A stretch of DNA of 64,000 nucleotides, from NCBI RefSeq assembly GCF_000426725.1, contig NZ_AUFX01000013.1:94476-158475 (forward strand). The letters run 5' to 3'. Positions 1 to 9,611 of this stretch are shown piece by piece. Source of the stretch: Sporocytophaga myxococcoides DSM 11118. GTDB taxonomy: Bacteria; Bacteroidota; Bacteroidia; Cytophagales; Cytophagaceae. Both the position numbers and the translations under genes were made by a program. Under the pieces are notes generated by a model, which was not told the DNA's origin, did no database searches, and was given only the letters and a program-made list of their open reading frames with translations. Numbering within the stretch: the stretch's first letter is position 1; the number at the start of each line of letters is the position of its first letter.

Positions 1-148
1 GTTCTCCAAGAGTTATCACTTAATGGTATCATATTATGAATTGAAAGTTATGTGGCATTATTAAATTCAGCGATTAATATAAGTATAAAGAAAAATTGTT
101 TCATTTGGAGATTTTATTCATATGTCCCCTATTGTGAAAAACAAAATA

Positions 149-736
149 TTATACCTTATTCATATTTAATACTTTGCTAAGCCTATCAGTTATTTGACTT
201 TTGAAAGTAATCAACGCCCAACCAAGCATTCCTATTCCCCAACCCAACCAACCAATTTCATTAGAAATAAAATCTAAATATGAAGAAAGGACAATTGCCA
301 ATCCAATTACATACAGAGAATAGTTTATTGTTATAAACCAATCACGATCTTTTTTAAGGTTATTATTTTTGATAAAATCAATAATTGATGCTGTTGTAAA
401 TTGGCTTTTGAAATCCTCATAATTGTCATTTTTCTCCTTTATAATCACTCCTTCTTCACAAAGTCTTTTTACAACAGTGCCAAAATCCTCACTGGATTTT
501 ATTCCATTATATTCTAAGATATCTTGTATTGATCCGTTGTCGTTATCAATTAAATCTTGAATGATAAAATGCGTCACATTCTTTGAGTTGATGTGGATTT
601 CATTTTTTCTTTTTCGTGTAATAGATTGATGAATATGTCCAACCATTTCAACTCTTATACCTGTTTCATCAGAAATTTTAGTCCAGATTCTTAGGTGTAA
701 ATTCCGATCAATGTTTTCTTCAGTAGTATGCTCCAT
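149..736 (-). CDS. Minf_1886-like domain protein with two C-terminal membrane helices
   Basis: A 195-aa protein of unknown function. Residues ~25-110 hold a motif series (His followed by I/V-x-S, then G-I-K-S-S-E-D-F-G-x-V-V, then a downstream D/E-D-F) that resembles the uncharacterised Minf_1886 family, a small soluble domain found in many bacteria. Residues ~135-180 form two hydrophobic segments, likely membrane helices, followed by a short basic tail. Minf_1886 proteins are usually ~130-150 aa without a membrane part, so the C-terminal addition is unusual. The family link is recognition from memory, not an alignment. The gene stands alone, transcribed toward the window edge. The start is the first ATG after an upstream gap. 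Confidence 0.7.
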   Translation of the reverse strand: MEHTTEENIDRNLHLRIWTKISDETGIRVEMVGHIHQSITRKRKNEIHINSKNVTHFIIQDLIDNDNGSIQDILEYNGIKSSEDFGTVVKRLCEEGVIIKEKNDNYEDFKSQFTTASIIDFIKNNNLKKDRDWFITINYSLYVIGLAIVLSSYLDFISNEIGWLGWGIGMLGWALITFKSQITDRLSKVLNMNKV

Positions 737-847
737 GTCTATCTGTCTGTCTGTATTTTTCTTTAATAGTTCTTCTTATGGTTATTATTGACATTGAGAA
801 TAAGTTAAAATATAGCGTGGCTAAATCCTTTGCAATTTTAGCAACTG

Positions 848-1765
848 TCATCTATTTATTCTTTGCCGATCTTGAATCTTATACCGTTTTCCATCAAATA
901 CTAAAACCGAACTCCATGAATCATCACCCTCAGGAAAGTGAGACCCAGTTAATAGAACTGGTCTATTATTTATAATTATCGGTAAGAAGATTAATTTATC
1001 AATATTCTCTGATTCATCACTTTTATATATAACACTTTGGATAGTATCAATACTTTCAAGTAAATAAGAAATTGAATCGGTATTTAATAAAGATATTGAA
1101 AAGTTAGAGGTTGAATTTTTATAATGAGTAAAATGAAAATCTCTGTTACCAGTAGTATCCAAAAGTTGTAAAAGCTTTCCGGTTAAATCCTCATCATCGT
1201 AAGAACTATAATATCTTGACAGACTATAAGCCTTTTCATTTCCTATACAGTAGTATGATTCATTTTTACTTAACTTATTTGTCTCAATAACGCCGATGAA
1301 TCTAGAAGAGATGTTCTGATCTAAATATTCAACTCTCTTAATATGACAGGTAGTAATTAATTTATGCTCAAGATTGTAAATATAAAGTGGATCTAGTCCT
1401 GATAATAAAAAATATTTTTCAGCTACTTCAAAAGGTATCCTTGTCCTTTTATTTTCATCATCCTCATAAATTATAGAATCCCCCATTTCAATAATATGCA
1501 GACATTCATCTTCATCAATTTTGTCATCTTTAAAATATAGTTCTACATAAAAATCATAGCCTTTATCAAAATAACATTTCTCAACAAATCCTATAAATTT
1601 TGAATTGTCATTATACTTTTCAATCAGTCCATGAATCGAATTTGGTTCTTTACTTGAAATTTTATCATGTTTTATTACTCTGCTTTTTTCCCTTCCAGAA
1701 TTAGATTCTGAGCAGGAAAATAAATAAAATAGGCCAACAGAAATGATGAATAACTTAAATTTCAT
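848..1765 (-). CDS. hypothetical lipoprotein
   Basis: About 305 aa from the preferred start. An in-frame ATG lies 45 bases further upstream, but the ATG at 1765 gives a clean lipoprotein signal peptide: basic MKFK, a hydrophobic core, then the lipobox L-F-S-C with Cys18. The mature protein is rich in Asp, Glu and Tyr and shows no domain I recognise. It is probably anchored in the outer membrane facing the periplasm or the surface. A shorter open frame on the plus strand over its 3' end is a shadow. No operon partner is evident: the neighbour at 149-736 is on the same strand but over 100 bp away. Confidence 0.75.
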   Translation of the reverse strand: MKFKLFIISVGLFYLFSCSESNSGREKSRVIKHDKISSKEPNSIHGLIEKYNDNSKFIGFVEKCYFDKGYDFYVELYFKDDKIDEDECLHIIEMGDSIIYEDDENKRTRIPFEVAEKYFLLSGLDPLYIYNLEHKLITTCHIKRVEYLDQNISSRFIGVIETNKLSKNESYYCIGNEKAYSLSRYYSSYDDEDLTGKLLQLLDTTGNRDFHFTHYKNSTSNFSISLLNTDSISYLLESIDTIQSVIYKSDESENIDKLIFLPIIINNRPVLLTGSHFPEGDDSWSSVLVFDGKRYKIQDRQRINR

Positions 1766-1810
1766 AATCAACAATGATATAATTAGTACAGACATGATTA
1801 TATACGGCAC

Positions 1811-2368
1811 CTATCTGCATATTTCCTTTATCCCTACTAAATTATTTATTTAAAAAGTAGCAATCAAAAAATCAGAACTGGGATATTTACCCAAAGGCTT
1901 CAGCATATGAGCTTTTACCCTATAAATGTCAGCAAAAAGCCTCGTCATGTGAGCTTTTACCCCACAAATGTCAGCAAAAAGCTTCGCCATGTCAGCTTTG
2001 ACCTCACAGATGTCAGCAAAAAGCTTCCTGAACTCTTATCGGTTACACTTATTAAGCTCGTAGTTTTTTCAATGCTAGGCTTAAGTTGCCCTTCTCATTC
2101 GGAAGAAGGGAATAGTCTACAAAAAAATTTTAACTTTAAGACCGACATAGCAAATAACATATACATTAAGGTCCTTCTTTAGGGTAATGTCCTTAATGAG
2201 TATGTTACACAATGCCTCTGAAGGTAATATATTAGTAAGGAGAATTAAATATTAATTCAATTTATTTTTATCCCATTTCCACAAACAATTCTTAAATAAA
2301 AGCCTTTTAAAGACTTAAATACTTATACCTATCTTTCAGGTATTTAAACCTTTAAAAGGTAAAATATA
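1811..2368. other. gene-poor interval with tandem repeat
   Basis: This 558-bp stretch separates the lipoprotein gene from the large kinase. It holds the 42-bp tandem repeat described separately. A 91-codon open frame at 1907-2182 (+) runs through the repeat. Its N-terminal half is simply the translated repeat (14-residue period) and its C-terminal half resembles no known protein, so I do not call it a gene. Just before the kinase start, at 2348-2360, is a 13-bp palindrome (ACCTTT-A-AAAGGT), 8 bases upstream of the ATG; its role is unknown. Confidence 0.5.
1882..2032 (+). repeat. 42-bp tandem repeat, three copies plus a partial one
   Basis: Three consecutive 42-bp units at 1907-1948, 1949-1990 and 1991-2032 share the blocks AGCTTTTACC, ATGTCAGCAAAAAGC and a TCGYCAT-like junction. 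A shortened degenerate copy precedes them at about 1882-1906. Each unit contains AGCTTTT and AAAAGC blocks in inverse orientation, so a single copy can fold back. The period is a multiple of three and the frame stays open, but identity decays into the third unit. It may be a minisatellite or a regulatory iteron array upstream of the histidine kinase; function is not shown. Confidence 0.8.
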
Positions 2369-5300
2369 ATGAATAAATATGTGTCCTTTTTATACCATAA
2401 TCATTTGGATGATGTTGCTGAATTATGTTTAAAGAGATTATATGAAGGAAATCATTTTATAAGCTTTACTATTTTTCCTGAAAAAATTGAATCAAAGGAA
2501 TTACTAAAAAATGAAGTTAAGAAATTCCTGAATTTATTGTTGAAAAATCAGGTAATCGATGAAATTGGAACGCTGTTTTCCGAACTTAAAGCAGGCAAAC
2601 TTACATTTCAAGCTAACCTCGAAGATATACAATCTATTTTTTATAATAGGAAATTCATATTGCTGGAGTTCTTGAATAGCTATACCAAAGATGCTAAGGA
2701 AATCATCAGAATAGTGAAAGAAATAGACCAATATTTTCATGCTCAGGAAATGTATGCCGTTGCAAGCATGGAAGAATTCCATAAAAAGTCATTGGATGAA
2801 AATCAACTTTTATTTGATAACACAGAATCATTGGCACACCTTGCTCACTGTGAATTTAACTATAGCGATGGCACAATTAAATGTTCCAAAGAGTTTTATG
2901 AAATTTTCGGAATAGCACATCAACCAAAACTTTCTTTTAACAATCTTAAAAAGATGACCATTTATGAAAATGGTTTTGATCCCTTCTCTGAAACCCTTAC
3001 ACAGAAGTTTATAGATGGAAAACCTAACATTCATGAATTTAAAATAAAAAGGAATGATCAGGAGATTCGTACTATTTATTCCAAAGACTTCCCCTTGGAA
3101 GATACAGAAGGAAAAGTAATCGGTATAAAGAGATTAGTTCAGGATGTCACTCAATTAAGAAATATAGAAGGAAAAATAAAAAATGAGGAAAAGGTACTTA
3201 AAAGGATATTTGAAAATTTGCCAATATACATAGGCATATATGATGTTGCTGAAGGGAGGCTGGTATATGCTAACCAGAGTTCCAGGGAGCTTTTTCAGTT
3301 TGCATCTGAAGATATTTATAATTCAAAATTTACAAACGTAATCGAAAATATTGTCGCCCCTGAAGATAAAGAAAAATTGCGAAATCGCCTTTTAGCATAT
3401 CCTCATGCAACTGAAGATAGTTATCCACCATTGGAATATAAGGTTATTCTTCCTAATGAAAAAAATATCTGGTTTTATACAAAAGCAATTGTATTTAAAA
3501 GAGAAAACGAAAAAGTAAAAGAGGTCTTGATATCAGCTGTGGATATTACCTCTTTAAAGGAAACGGAAGAAAAATTAAAACTCAATGAGGAGAAACTAAT
3601 AGTAGCACAAAAGATTGCCAAGGTTGGAAATTATGACTGGAATATAGAAAAAGGAACATCTGCTATTTCAGAAGATTTAGTTGAAATTTATGGCCTTCCA
3701 TCAGGTACAAAATCTTTTCTTTTTCCTGAATTTATAAAAATAGTAAGGCCGGATTTTTATCCTAAAATGAATGAAAATATGAACCAGATTATGAATGGTT
3801 CAATAGATTCCCTTGAAGATGAAATAGTAATTGTAATGCCCGATAAAAGTGAAAAAGATGTTTTAAGCAGATCACGAATATATCGTAACAGTTTAGGTCA
3901 GCCCAATCGTGTTATAGGTACCATAATGGATATTACCAGTATTAAAGAAAACGAAAGAAAAATTCAGAAGAAAAATAAAGAACTTCAGCAGGCTTATTTA
4001 GCTCTTGAGAGTGTTCAGAAAAAGTTAGAAGAAAATAATATAGAACTGGAGCATCGTGTAGCGTTAAGAACTCAGGAGTTGAAAAATATCAATGAGCGAT
4101 ATGAGGTTTTTATTAAACAAAGTTCTATAGGACTATGCCGCTTTGAATTTAAAGATATACCATATGTTGACACTACTATTCCAATTGAAGAGCAGGTTGA
4201 ATTAATCAGCAAACACACCTACATAGCGGAGGTGAATGATTGCCTGGTAAATATTCTTGGATTAGAAAATCAGCAGCAATTAATCGGACATCAACTAAGG
4301 GAATTTATCAAAATTTCAAATCTTCGTTTAAATATAAAAATTGCCAAGGCAATACAATCTGACTATAGAATTCATGAAATAGAAGTAATAGCAAAACATC
4401 AAAAAGAAAAGCCTGTGTATTTGCACATGAAAATAGAGGGTGTGCTGGAGAATGATAAGTTAATAAGAGGATGGGGAATCATTGCAGATGTATCAGCAAG
4501 AAAGTATTCAGAATTAGCCTTAAGAGAAAGTGAACATCGTTATAAAACACTTTCGGAAGCAATACCCGGATTTACTTGGACTGCCCTTCCTGATGGAAAA
4601 AATGATTATATCAATCAAAGGTGGTTTGATTATACAGGTTCTTCAATTGATGACAGTAGAGACTGGAAGTGGCTAAAATTTATACATCCTGATGAAATTG
4701 AAGATACTTTAAAAAAATGGAAAAGCTGTCTGGAATCAGGATCTATTTATGAAAATGAATATAGGATACAACGTTTTGATGGAGTATACAAATGGTTTCA
4801 GGCAAGGGCAATACCTATCAAAAACTATAAAGGTAAAATTATCAGATGGATTGGAATTCAAACAGACATAGATGATAAGAAAAGGACTGAAGAAAAATTA
4901 AAACAGCAGAATGAAGATCTTGATAATTTCATTTATATGGTTTCTCATGATTTGAAAGCCCCGGTTTCTAATATTGAAGGATTGGTGGGCGTATTGAACG
5001 GTTTATTTGAAGAAGAAAATATAAATAAGGAAGGTGCAAGTGATGTTCTTGAGATGATTGAAAGTTCAATAGGTAAATTTAGAAAGAATCTCCTGGAACT
5101 TATTGAGATTGCTAAATCTCAAAAGACAAGTACAGAGAATTATGAAGACATCAATTTAGCTGAAATGTTAAACGAAGTTAAATCTATGTTTGAAGAGTCC
5201 ATAAAAAAAACTAATGCAATAATTAAAGAAGACTTCAGTGAGATTTCAACCATCAGATTTGCAAAGAAAAATCTTCAAAGCATATTCCATAATCTTTTAA

Positions 5301-5590
5301 GCAATGCCATAAAATATCATTCACACAATAGAAATCCAGAAATATTTATTAGTACCAAACGTGAAGAAAATTATACCGTTTTATTGATTCAAGACAATGG
5401 ATTAGGTATGAAAAAAGAACAGGCTGATAAGATTTTTTCTGAGTTCAAAAGGCTTCATAAAGACGTAGAGGGATCAGGGGTTGGACTGTACCTCGTTAAG
5501 CGAATTATTACCAATGCAGGGGGAAAAATTGAAGTTGAAAGTGAATTGGGTAAAGGTTCGGTTTTTAGAGTGTATTTTAAAAATAAGTAA
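2369..5590 (+). CDS. multi-PAS sensor histidine kinase, cytoplasmic
   Basis: A 1073-aa sensor kinase with no membrane helix. Residues ~1-140 form a helical N-terminal region that loosely resembles the RsbRD-N type of sensor domain. About five PAS domains follow at ~145-265, 275-400, 410-525, 590-715 and 720-845, with a coiled coil at ~525-580 between the third and fourth. The phospho-acceptor is His860 in the motif S-H-D-L-K-A-P. The ATPase part has an N box beginning near Asn975, a G1 box with D-N-G-L-G-M at Asp1009, and a G2 box G-S-G-V-G-L at Gly1035. No receiver domain or response-regulator gene adjoins it, so its partner is unknown. The kinases at 37809-38936 and 38965-40449 have closely similar catalytic domains. 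Confidence 0.95.
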   Translation: MNKYVSFLYHNHLDDVAELCLKRLYEGNHFISFTIFPEKIESKELLKNEVKKFLNLLLKNQVIDEIGTLFSELKAGKLTFQANLEDIQSIFYNRKFILLEFLNSYTKDAKEIIRIVKEIDQYFHAQEMYAVASMEEFHKKSLDENQLLFDNTESLAHLAHCEFNYSDGTIKCSKEFYEIFGIAHQPKLSFNNLKKMTIYENGFDPFSETLTQKFIDGKPNIHEFKIKRNDQEIRTIYSKDFPLEDTEGKVIGIKRLVQDVTQLRNIEGKIKNEEKVLKRIFENLPIYIGIYDVAEGRLVYANQSSRELFQFASEDIYNSKFTNVIENIVAPEDKEKLRNRLLAYPHATEDSYPPLEYKVILPNEKNIWFYTKAIVFKRENEKVKEVLISAVDITSLKETEEKLKLNEEKLIVAQKIAKVGNYDWNIEKGTSAISEDLVEIYGLPSGTKSFLFPEFIKIVRPDFYPKMNENMNQIMNGSIDSLEDEIVIVMPDKSEKDVLSRSRIYRNSLGQPNRVIGTIMDITSIKENERKIQKKNKELQQAYLALESVQKKLEENNIELEHRVALRTQELKNINERYEVFIKQSSIGLCRFEFKDIPYVDTTIPIEEQVELISKHTYIAEVNDCLVNILGLENQQQLIGHQLREFIKISNLRLNIKIAKAIQSDYRIHEIEVIAKHQKEKPVYLHMKIEGVLENDKLIRGWGIIADVSARKYSELALRESEHRYKTLSEAIPGFTWTALPDGKNDYINQRWFDYTGSSIDDSRDWKWLKFIHPDEIEDTLKKWKSCLESGSIYENEYRIQRFDGVYKWFQARAIPIKNYKGKIIRWIGIQTDIDDKKRTEEKLKQQNEDLDNFIYMVSHDLKAPVSNIEGLVGVLNGLFEEENINKEGASDVLEMIESSIGKFRKNLLELIEIAKSQKTSTENYEDINLAEMLNEVKSMFEESIKKTNAIIKEDFSEISTIRFAKKNLQSIFHNLLSNAIKYHSHNRNPEIFISTKREENYTVLLIQDNGLGMKKEQADKIFSEFKRLHKDVEGSGVGLYLVKRIITNAGGKIEVESELGKGSVFRVYFKNK

Positions 5591-5781
5591 TGGTGTAGGA
5601 CCTTTCGATCCGGCACTTCGTTCAAATGATACCGAAATAAAATGTCGTTAAAAACTTTTAAAAGTGTTAGGTTGAAAGACATGATACCACAGGAAGTTGA
5701 CAGCCATTACTTACAAGAGCATTAAGGCTTTAAACCTAATGGCTTATCATATTAAACTTTTAGCTTTCAACTTTTAACTTC

Positions 5782-6204
5782 TTACATTGGCTCCCAAAGC
5801 TCTATCTTATTTCCATCAGAGTCCATAATGTGAATGAACTTTCCATATTCAAATGTTGAGATTTCATCAAGTATAGTCACATCATTTTCTCTTAGCTTCT
5901 CCACTAGCCCTTCAATATTCTGAACTCTGTAATTAATCATAAATTCCTTTTTAGATGGAGCAAAATACCCACTCCCATTCTTGAAGGGAGTCCATTGGAG
6001 TTGATTTATTTCGTCAGGTCTGTTTACATTTCTGGATTCAAAAGTAGAACCCCATTCATTGACTTCAAGTCCTAAATTCTTAGCATACCATTCCCTGGTA
6101 TCTTTTGGATTATCAGAAAAGAAGAAAATTCCGCCAATTCCCGTCACCTTTGGTGTTGTATCATTTGATGATACTGCATTTTCAATATTTTTTGGTTCTT
6201 CCAT
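5782..6204 (-). CDS. VOC family protein (glyoxalase/bleomycin-resistance fold)
   Basis: A 140-aa protein of the vicinal oxygen chelate superfamily. It has the typical two beta-alpha-beta-beta-beta halves: a first half around F-F-S-D-N-P-K-D-T-R-E-W-Y, and a C-terminal strand D-S-D-G-N-K-I-E-L-W-E that carries the conserved metal-type Glu. This branch contains many proteins of unknown substrate, so no reaction can be assigned. It is monocistronic: a hairpin at 6352-6376 lies upstream, and the downstream kinase gene is convergent. A second VOC gene is at 41627-42022. Confidence 0.88.
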   Translation of the reverse strand: MEEPKNIENAVSSNDTTPKVTGIGGIFFFSDNPKDTREWYAKNLGLEVNEWGSTFESRNVNRPDEINQLQWTPFKNGSGYFAPSKKEFMINYRVQNIEGLVEKLRENDVTILDEISTFEYGKFIHIMDSDGNKIELWEPM

Positions 6205-6351
6205 TTTATCTGTCTTTTTATTTATGATCTTAATATAAGTAAATACGGTTAAAATTAATATTCAGGAACTTACTTTACAATAATATCTTAAATAGAATAT
6301 TATTCTTACAACTTTAGTATTTTCCCCAACAACAAAAGCTAACATAAACCA

Positions 6352-6376
6352 AAAAAGCCTGCTGAGCTGGCTTTTT
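6352..6376 (-). terminator. factor-independent terminator
   Basis: The perfect 8-bp arms AAAAAGCC (6352-6359) and GGCTTTTT (6369-6376) enclose a 9-nt loop. Read on the minus strand, the hairpin ends in a run of Ts and lies ~85 bases beyond the stop of the DHFR-like gene, closing the 8719-to-6461 gene run before the VOC gene. Confidence 0.65.
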
Positions 6377-6460
6377 ATGCTTTCTAATTACCAATAAATA
6401 GTCAAATGTGATTGTTATTTATTTTATAGTCGATCTTAATCCCCAGAGAGCAATAGTTGA

Positions 6461-7162
6461 CTAATTATTAACAGTATATTTAAGCCAAAGCACTGCGTTC
6501 TCCAGTTGCCTCACTTCTTTCAAATGAAGATGCTGGGATATATTTTTCTGCTGGTATTCACCCAGCTCAAAGGTAGTTGGTGCATCGGGCGATGCATCAG
6601 CAACAGGAACTATTAGAATACTTAATTCGTCAATTAGTCCTTCATTCAAAAGAGAGCCGTTGATATGTCCTCCTCCTTCCAACATCAGGGTTTTAATATT
6701 AAAAAGATCACCTAATTGTTTTAGAGCCAACTTGAAATCCATTTCTGTTTTGCCAGCAAAAATATAGGATACTTTTTTTTGCTGAAGGAAATTCAAATAC
6801 ACATCGCTCACTTGTTCCGTAAGTACTTCAATAATATGATCTCCCCCTGTTTCGTTGGAATCCCATATTAATTTTCCTTTAGCATCTACAGCTATGGCAA
6901 AGCTTGTTGCTTCTTTATTCCCTATAAATGGCTTCCTTTCTATCAAAGCATTGGGCTTTAACAATGAAGGCTTCTTTTCCTCTGAAAAATGTCTTTCCAT
7001 CGTAACCCGGCCTACCATCCATGCCTGACTGGCAAAGCTTTGATGACATCTTTCGTAAATATCCGTATAACTTTTGGTGAGGTCTTTACTTCCCCAGTTA
7101 TCAGAAATAATCTTGCCATTAACAGTAGACATCATATGACAGATTACATGTGGCTTTACCAT
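6461..7162 (-). CDS. dihydrofolate reductase / RibD C-terminal family protein
   Basis: A 233-aa protein of the RibD C-terminal/DHFR-like reductase superfamily. Visible features are an N-terminal strand and loop with S-T-V-N-G-K-I, the segment W-M-V-G-R-V-T-M-E, and a C-terminal [10 protein letters not shown] motif that in the family contacts the NADPH cofactor. Members reduce pyrimidine or pterin-like substrates, but the real substrate here is not evident. Its ATG overlaps the end of the upstream cupin gene (stop at 7156-7158), so the two are translationally coupled. A terminator follows at 6352-6376. Confidence 0.88.
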   Translation of the reverse strand: MVKPHVICHMMSTVNGKIISDNWGSKDLTKSYTDIYERCHQSFASQAWMVGRVTMERHFSEEKKPSLLKPNALIERKPFIGNKEATSFAIAVDAKGKLIWDSNETGGDHIIEVLTEQVSDVYLNFLQQKKVSYIFAGKTEMDFKLALKQLGDLFNIKTLMLEGGGHINGSLLNEGLIDELSILIVPVADASPDAPTTFELGEYQQKNISQHLHLKEVRQLENAVLWLKYTVNN

Positions 7163-7581
7163 AGTTGACTTTTTTTTTCTAAGCCTTTTGAATGATACTG
7201 CTCATCGGTAACTTTCTCCATCCATTCCACTACTTTTCCATTAAGGCTTTCCTGTATGGCTATATGCGTCATGGCTATAGTAGACGTTGCTCCATGCCAA
7301 TGTTTTTCTCCTGGTGGAAACCAGACAATGTCCCCCGGATGAATTTCTTCAACTGGCCCTCCTTCCCGCTGTGCCCAGCCACAACCTGAGGTTACTATCA
7401 GCGTTTGTCCAAGAGGATGAGTATGCCATGCTGTTCTGGCACCTGGCTCGAAGGTGACACTTGAGCCTGCTACCCTTGCCGGATCACTAGCCTGAAAAAG
7501 AGGATCGATACGCACTGTTCCTGTAAACCAGTCAGCCGGACCTTTTCCTGAAGACTGTGATCCAATTCTCTTAATTTCCAT
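7156..7581 (-). CDS. cupin-domain protein, (R)-mandelonitrile lyase-like
   Basis: A 141-aa single-domain cupin. It shows the metal motif H-T-H-P-L-G-Q-T near residues 53-60 and a second-motif His in P-G-E-K-H-W-H-G near residue 93, plus the phrases E-P-G-A-R-T-A-W and G-D-I-V-W-F-P-P. The sequence closely follows a widely spread bacterial cupin family that includes manganese-dependent (R)-mandelonitrile lyases; most members have unproven activity. The gene is noticeably richer in G and C than its neighbours, and its sequence is of a kind shared across phyla, which suggests horizontal spread. It lies between the alcohol dehydrogenase and DHFR-like genes. Confidence 0.9.
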   Translation of the reverse strand: MEIKRIGSQSSGKGPADWFTGTVRIDPLFQASDPARVAGSSVTFEPGARTAWHTHPLGQTLIVTSGCGWAQREGGPVEEIHPGDIVWFPPGEKHWHGATSTIAMTHIAIQESLNGKVVEWMEKVTDEQYHSKGLEKKSQLW

Positions 7582-7624
7582 AATAAAAAAACTTCTTTAT
7601 TTATTGATATATCTCTTTTGATTT

Positions 7625-8719
7625 CTACTTTTTTAAAGATGCCATATCAATAACAAAACGATATCTGACGTCGCCTTTCAGTAAACGTTCATATGCATCA
7701 TTGATCTGTTGAATACTAATCATTTCTATATCTGAAATGATATTATGTTTACCACAGAAATCAAGCATCTCTTGCGTTTCTGCAATTCCCCCAATCATTG
7801 AACCTGCAAAGGTTCTTCTATATGGTATGAGACTGAATGCAGCAACAGACAATGGATGCTCAGGTGCGCCTACTAATACCAATACACCATCAACTCTCAG
7901 CTGACCTAAGTATGCATTTACATCATGCTGTGCAGAAACAGCATCCAAAACAAAATGTAATTTACCTGCATAACGTTGCATCTGATTTTTATCTTTGGAC
8001 AACACTACATCATCAGCTCCAAGACGTTTAGCATCTTCAACCTTAGAAGCTGAAGTAGTGAAAACAATCACCTCTGCACCCATTGCTTTCGCAAACTTCA
8101 CTGCCATATGTCCCAAACCACCAATACCAACAATTCCCACTTTTTTACCAGGACCTACATTCCAATGCTTCAAAGGTGAATATGTAGTGATGCCTGCACA
8201 TAGTAAAGGTGCAACAGCTGCCAGATCAAGATTTTCAGGTACATGCAAAACATAGGCTTCATCCACCACAACGCTTTCCGAATAGCCTCCATAAGTCTGT
8301 GTACCCAGGTGCTTATCAGGAGAATTATAAGTTGCTGTATTTCCCTCCTCGCAATATTGTTCCAGATCTTCTTTGCAATATTGACACTCTCTGCAGCTAT
8401 CAACCATACAACCTACAGCTGCATGATCTCCGACTTTAAATTTTGAAACATGCTTTCCTACACTCACGACTTTTCCTACGATTTCATGACCAGGTACACA
8501 AGGGTAGACAGTACTATGCCATTCATTGCGAGCAGTATGAAGATCTGAATGACAAACACCGCAATATAGAATTTCAATTTCCACATCATGAGGTGTAGGT
8601 ATTCTTCGATTTATTTTTATTTGTTGCAAAGATTTATCGGCTGCCGCAGTACCAAATGCCCTGACTTCTTTTGCTTTGACAGAAATTACACCTTCCGCTG
8701 TTGTCTTCAGTGTTTCCAT
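7625..8719 (-). CDS. zinc-dependent NAD(P) alcohol dehydrogenase
   Basis: A 364-aa medium-chain dehydrogenase of the cinnamyl-alcohol-dehydrogenase/YahK type. Catalytic zinc ligands are visible in Y-C-G-V-C-H-S-D-L-H (Cys56) and G-H-E (His78, Glu79). The structural zinc site is Cys109, Cys112, Cys115 and Cys123. The Rossmann nucleotide loop is G-I-G-G-L-G-H-M-A, and the C-terminal D-V-R-Y-R-F-V-I-D is typical of this group. It probably reduces aldehydes with NADPH. It is the first gene of a minus-strand run with the cupin and the DHFR-like reductase, the gaps being short enough for one transcript. Confidence 0.93.
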   Translation of the reverse strand: METLKTTAEGVISVKAKEVRAFGTAAADKSLQQIKINRRIPTPHDVEIEILYCGVCHSDLHTARNEWHSTVYPCVPGHEIVGKVVSVGKHVSKFKVGDHAAVGCMVDSCRECQYCKEDLEQYCEEGNTATYNSPDKHLGTQTYGGYSESVVVDEAYVLHVPENLDLAAVAPLLCAGITTYSPLKHWNVGPGKKVGIVGIGGLGHMAVKFAKAMGAEVIVFTTSASKVEDAKRLGADDVVLSKDKNQMQRYAGKLHFVLDAVSAQHDVNAYLGQLRVDGVLVLVGAPEHPLSVAAFSLIPYRRTFAGSMIGGIAETQEMLDFCGKHNIISDIEMISIQQINDAYERLLKGDVRYRFVIDMASLKK

Positions 8720-8906
8720 ATTTATAAGGTTTTGTTTTAAAAAAATATATTTTTATAAATTATTCACCATCCCTGAATCGCTTACACCGACAATAAAAGC
8801 AGATTATATCAGTATTGTTATATTGCAGCCAATGATTTCTGATATGGAAGTCAACAAACAGGAAAACAATTTGACCTGTCTTCTATGATTCTTGTCTGAG
8901 CTGGCC

Positions 8907-9410
8907 CTACCTGAATGGATTGTCATCAGCAGAAGGTCCGTAGATTGATGGAACCGGGATTCCATTCATCCTCATATAAACAGTGAGTTGTCCGCGATGA
9001 TGGATCCAGTGATTGATTGCCTCTGAAATTGATTCTTCCAATTTTTGAGATATCAGGATTTTTCCCTGGGCTTTTAATGTAAAATTCCTGGAAAGGTCAT
9101 CATCTTTGATTGTTTGTAATGATTTTTTAGCTTTATTTATATTATCCTCAAAATAAGTAACCATTTCCCTTGTTGTCTTAGGGGTGAGTCTTGTAAAGGT
9201 GGCCAGGTCTATCTCGCCATTATCAATCATAGAAGCTATCCAAAGCGGTATTTGAGCAACAAGTGTTGTCAGATATCCGAGTTCCATTGATGTTGGATGA
9301 GGTTTAAATCCAAATAAATTTTCTGGTATACGTTCAAGGCAATTTCTGGTAGCAGGTACTTCCTTGTCCAGTTCCCTGAGAATAGCATTCACAATAATGG
9401 ATGACTGCAT
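8907..9410 (-). CDS. DinB family protein
   Basis: A 167-aa four-helix-bundle protein of the DinB/YfiT group. The C-terminal metal motif H-W-I-H-H-R-G-Q-L near residue 135 and the family signature N-G-I-P-V-P-S-I-Y-G-P-S-A-D are clear. The first metal-binding His usually found in helix 2 is not evident: the corresponding stretch reads L-T-T-L-V-A-Q-I-P. Family members are thiol-dependent transferases or proteins of unknown role, and this variant may not bind metal normally. It stands alone, with ~190 bp on either side. Confidence 0.88.
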   Translation of the reverse strand: MQSSIIVNAILRELDKEVPATRNCLERIPENLFGFKPHPTSMELGYLTTLVAQIPLWIASMIDNGEIDLATFTRLTPKTTREMVTYFEDNINKAKKSLQTIKDDDLSRNFTLKAQGKILISQKLEESISEAINHWIHHRGQLTVYMRMNGIPVPSIYGPSADDNPFR

Positions 9411-9611
9411 AGAGTATAAAGATTTGCTTAAAACATATAACTTACAATGCCAAACTTGCTCAAACTAAAATAAATAAGATTAATGTTCATGTCTAACCGG
9501 CATTTTACTTATTTCAACTGCTGCTGGCTGGAACTGTTTTGCTTCAAAAAAAAAATATCAACCCTACCTGAATAAACAACATATTTCATGCAGTTAATAA
9601 CTGATTTCCTT

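Noticed and set aside
1907..2182. 91-codon open frame on the plus strand
   Set aside because: Its first half is only the translated 42-bp tandem repeat and the second half has no protein-like family; no start context or neighbour supports a gene.
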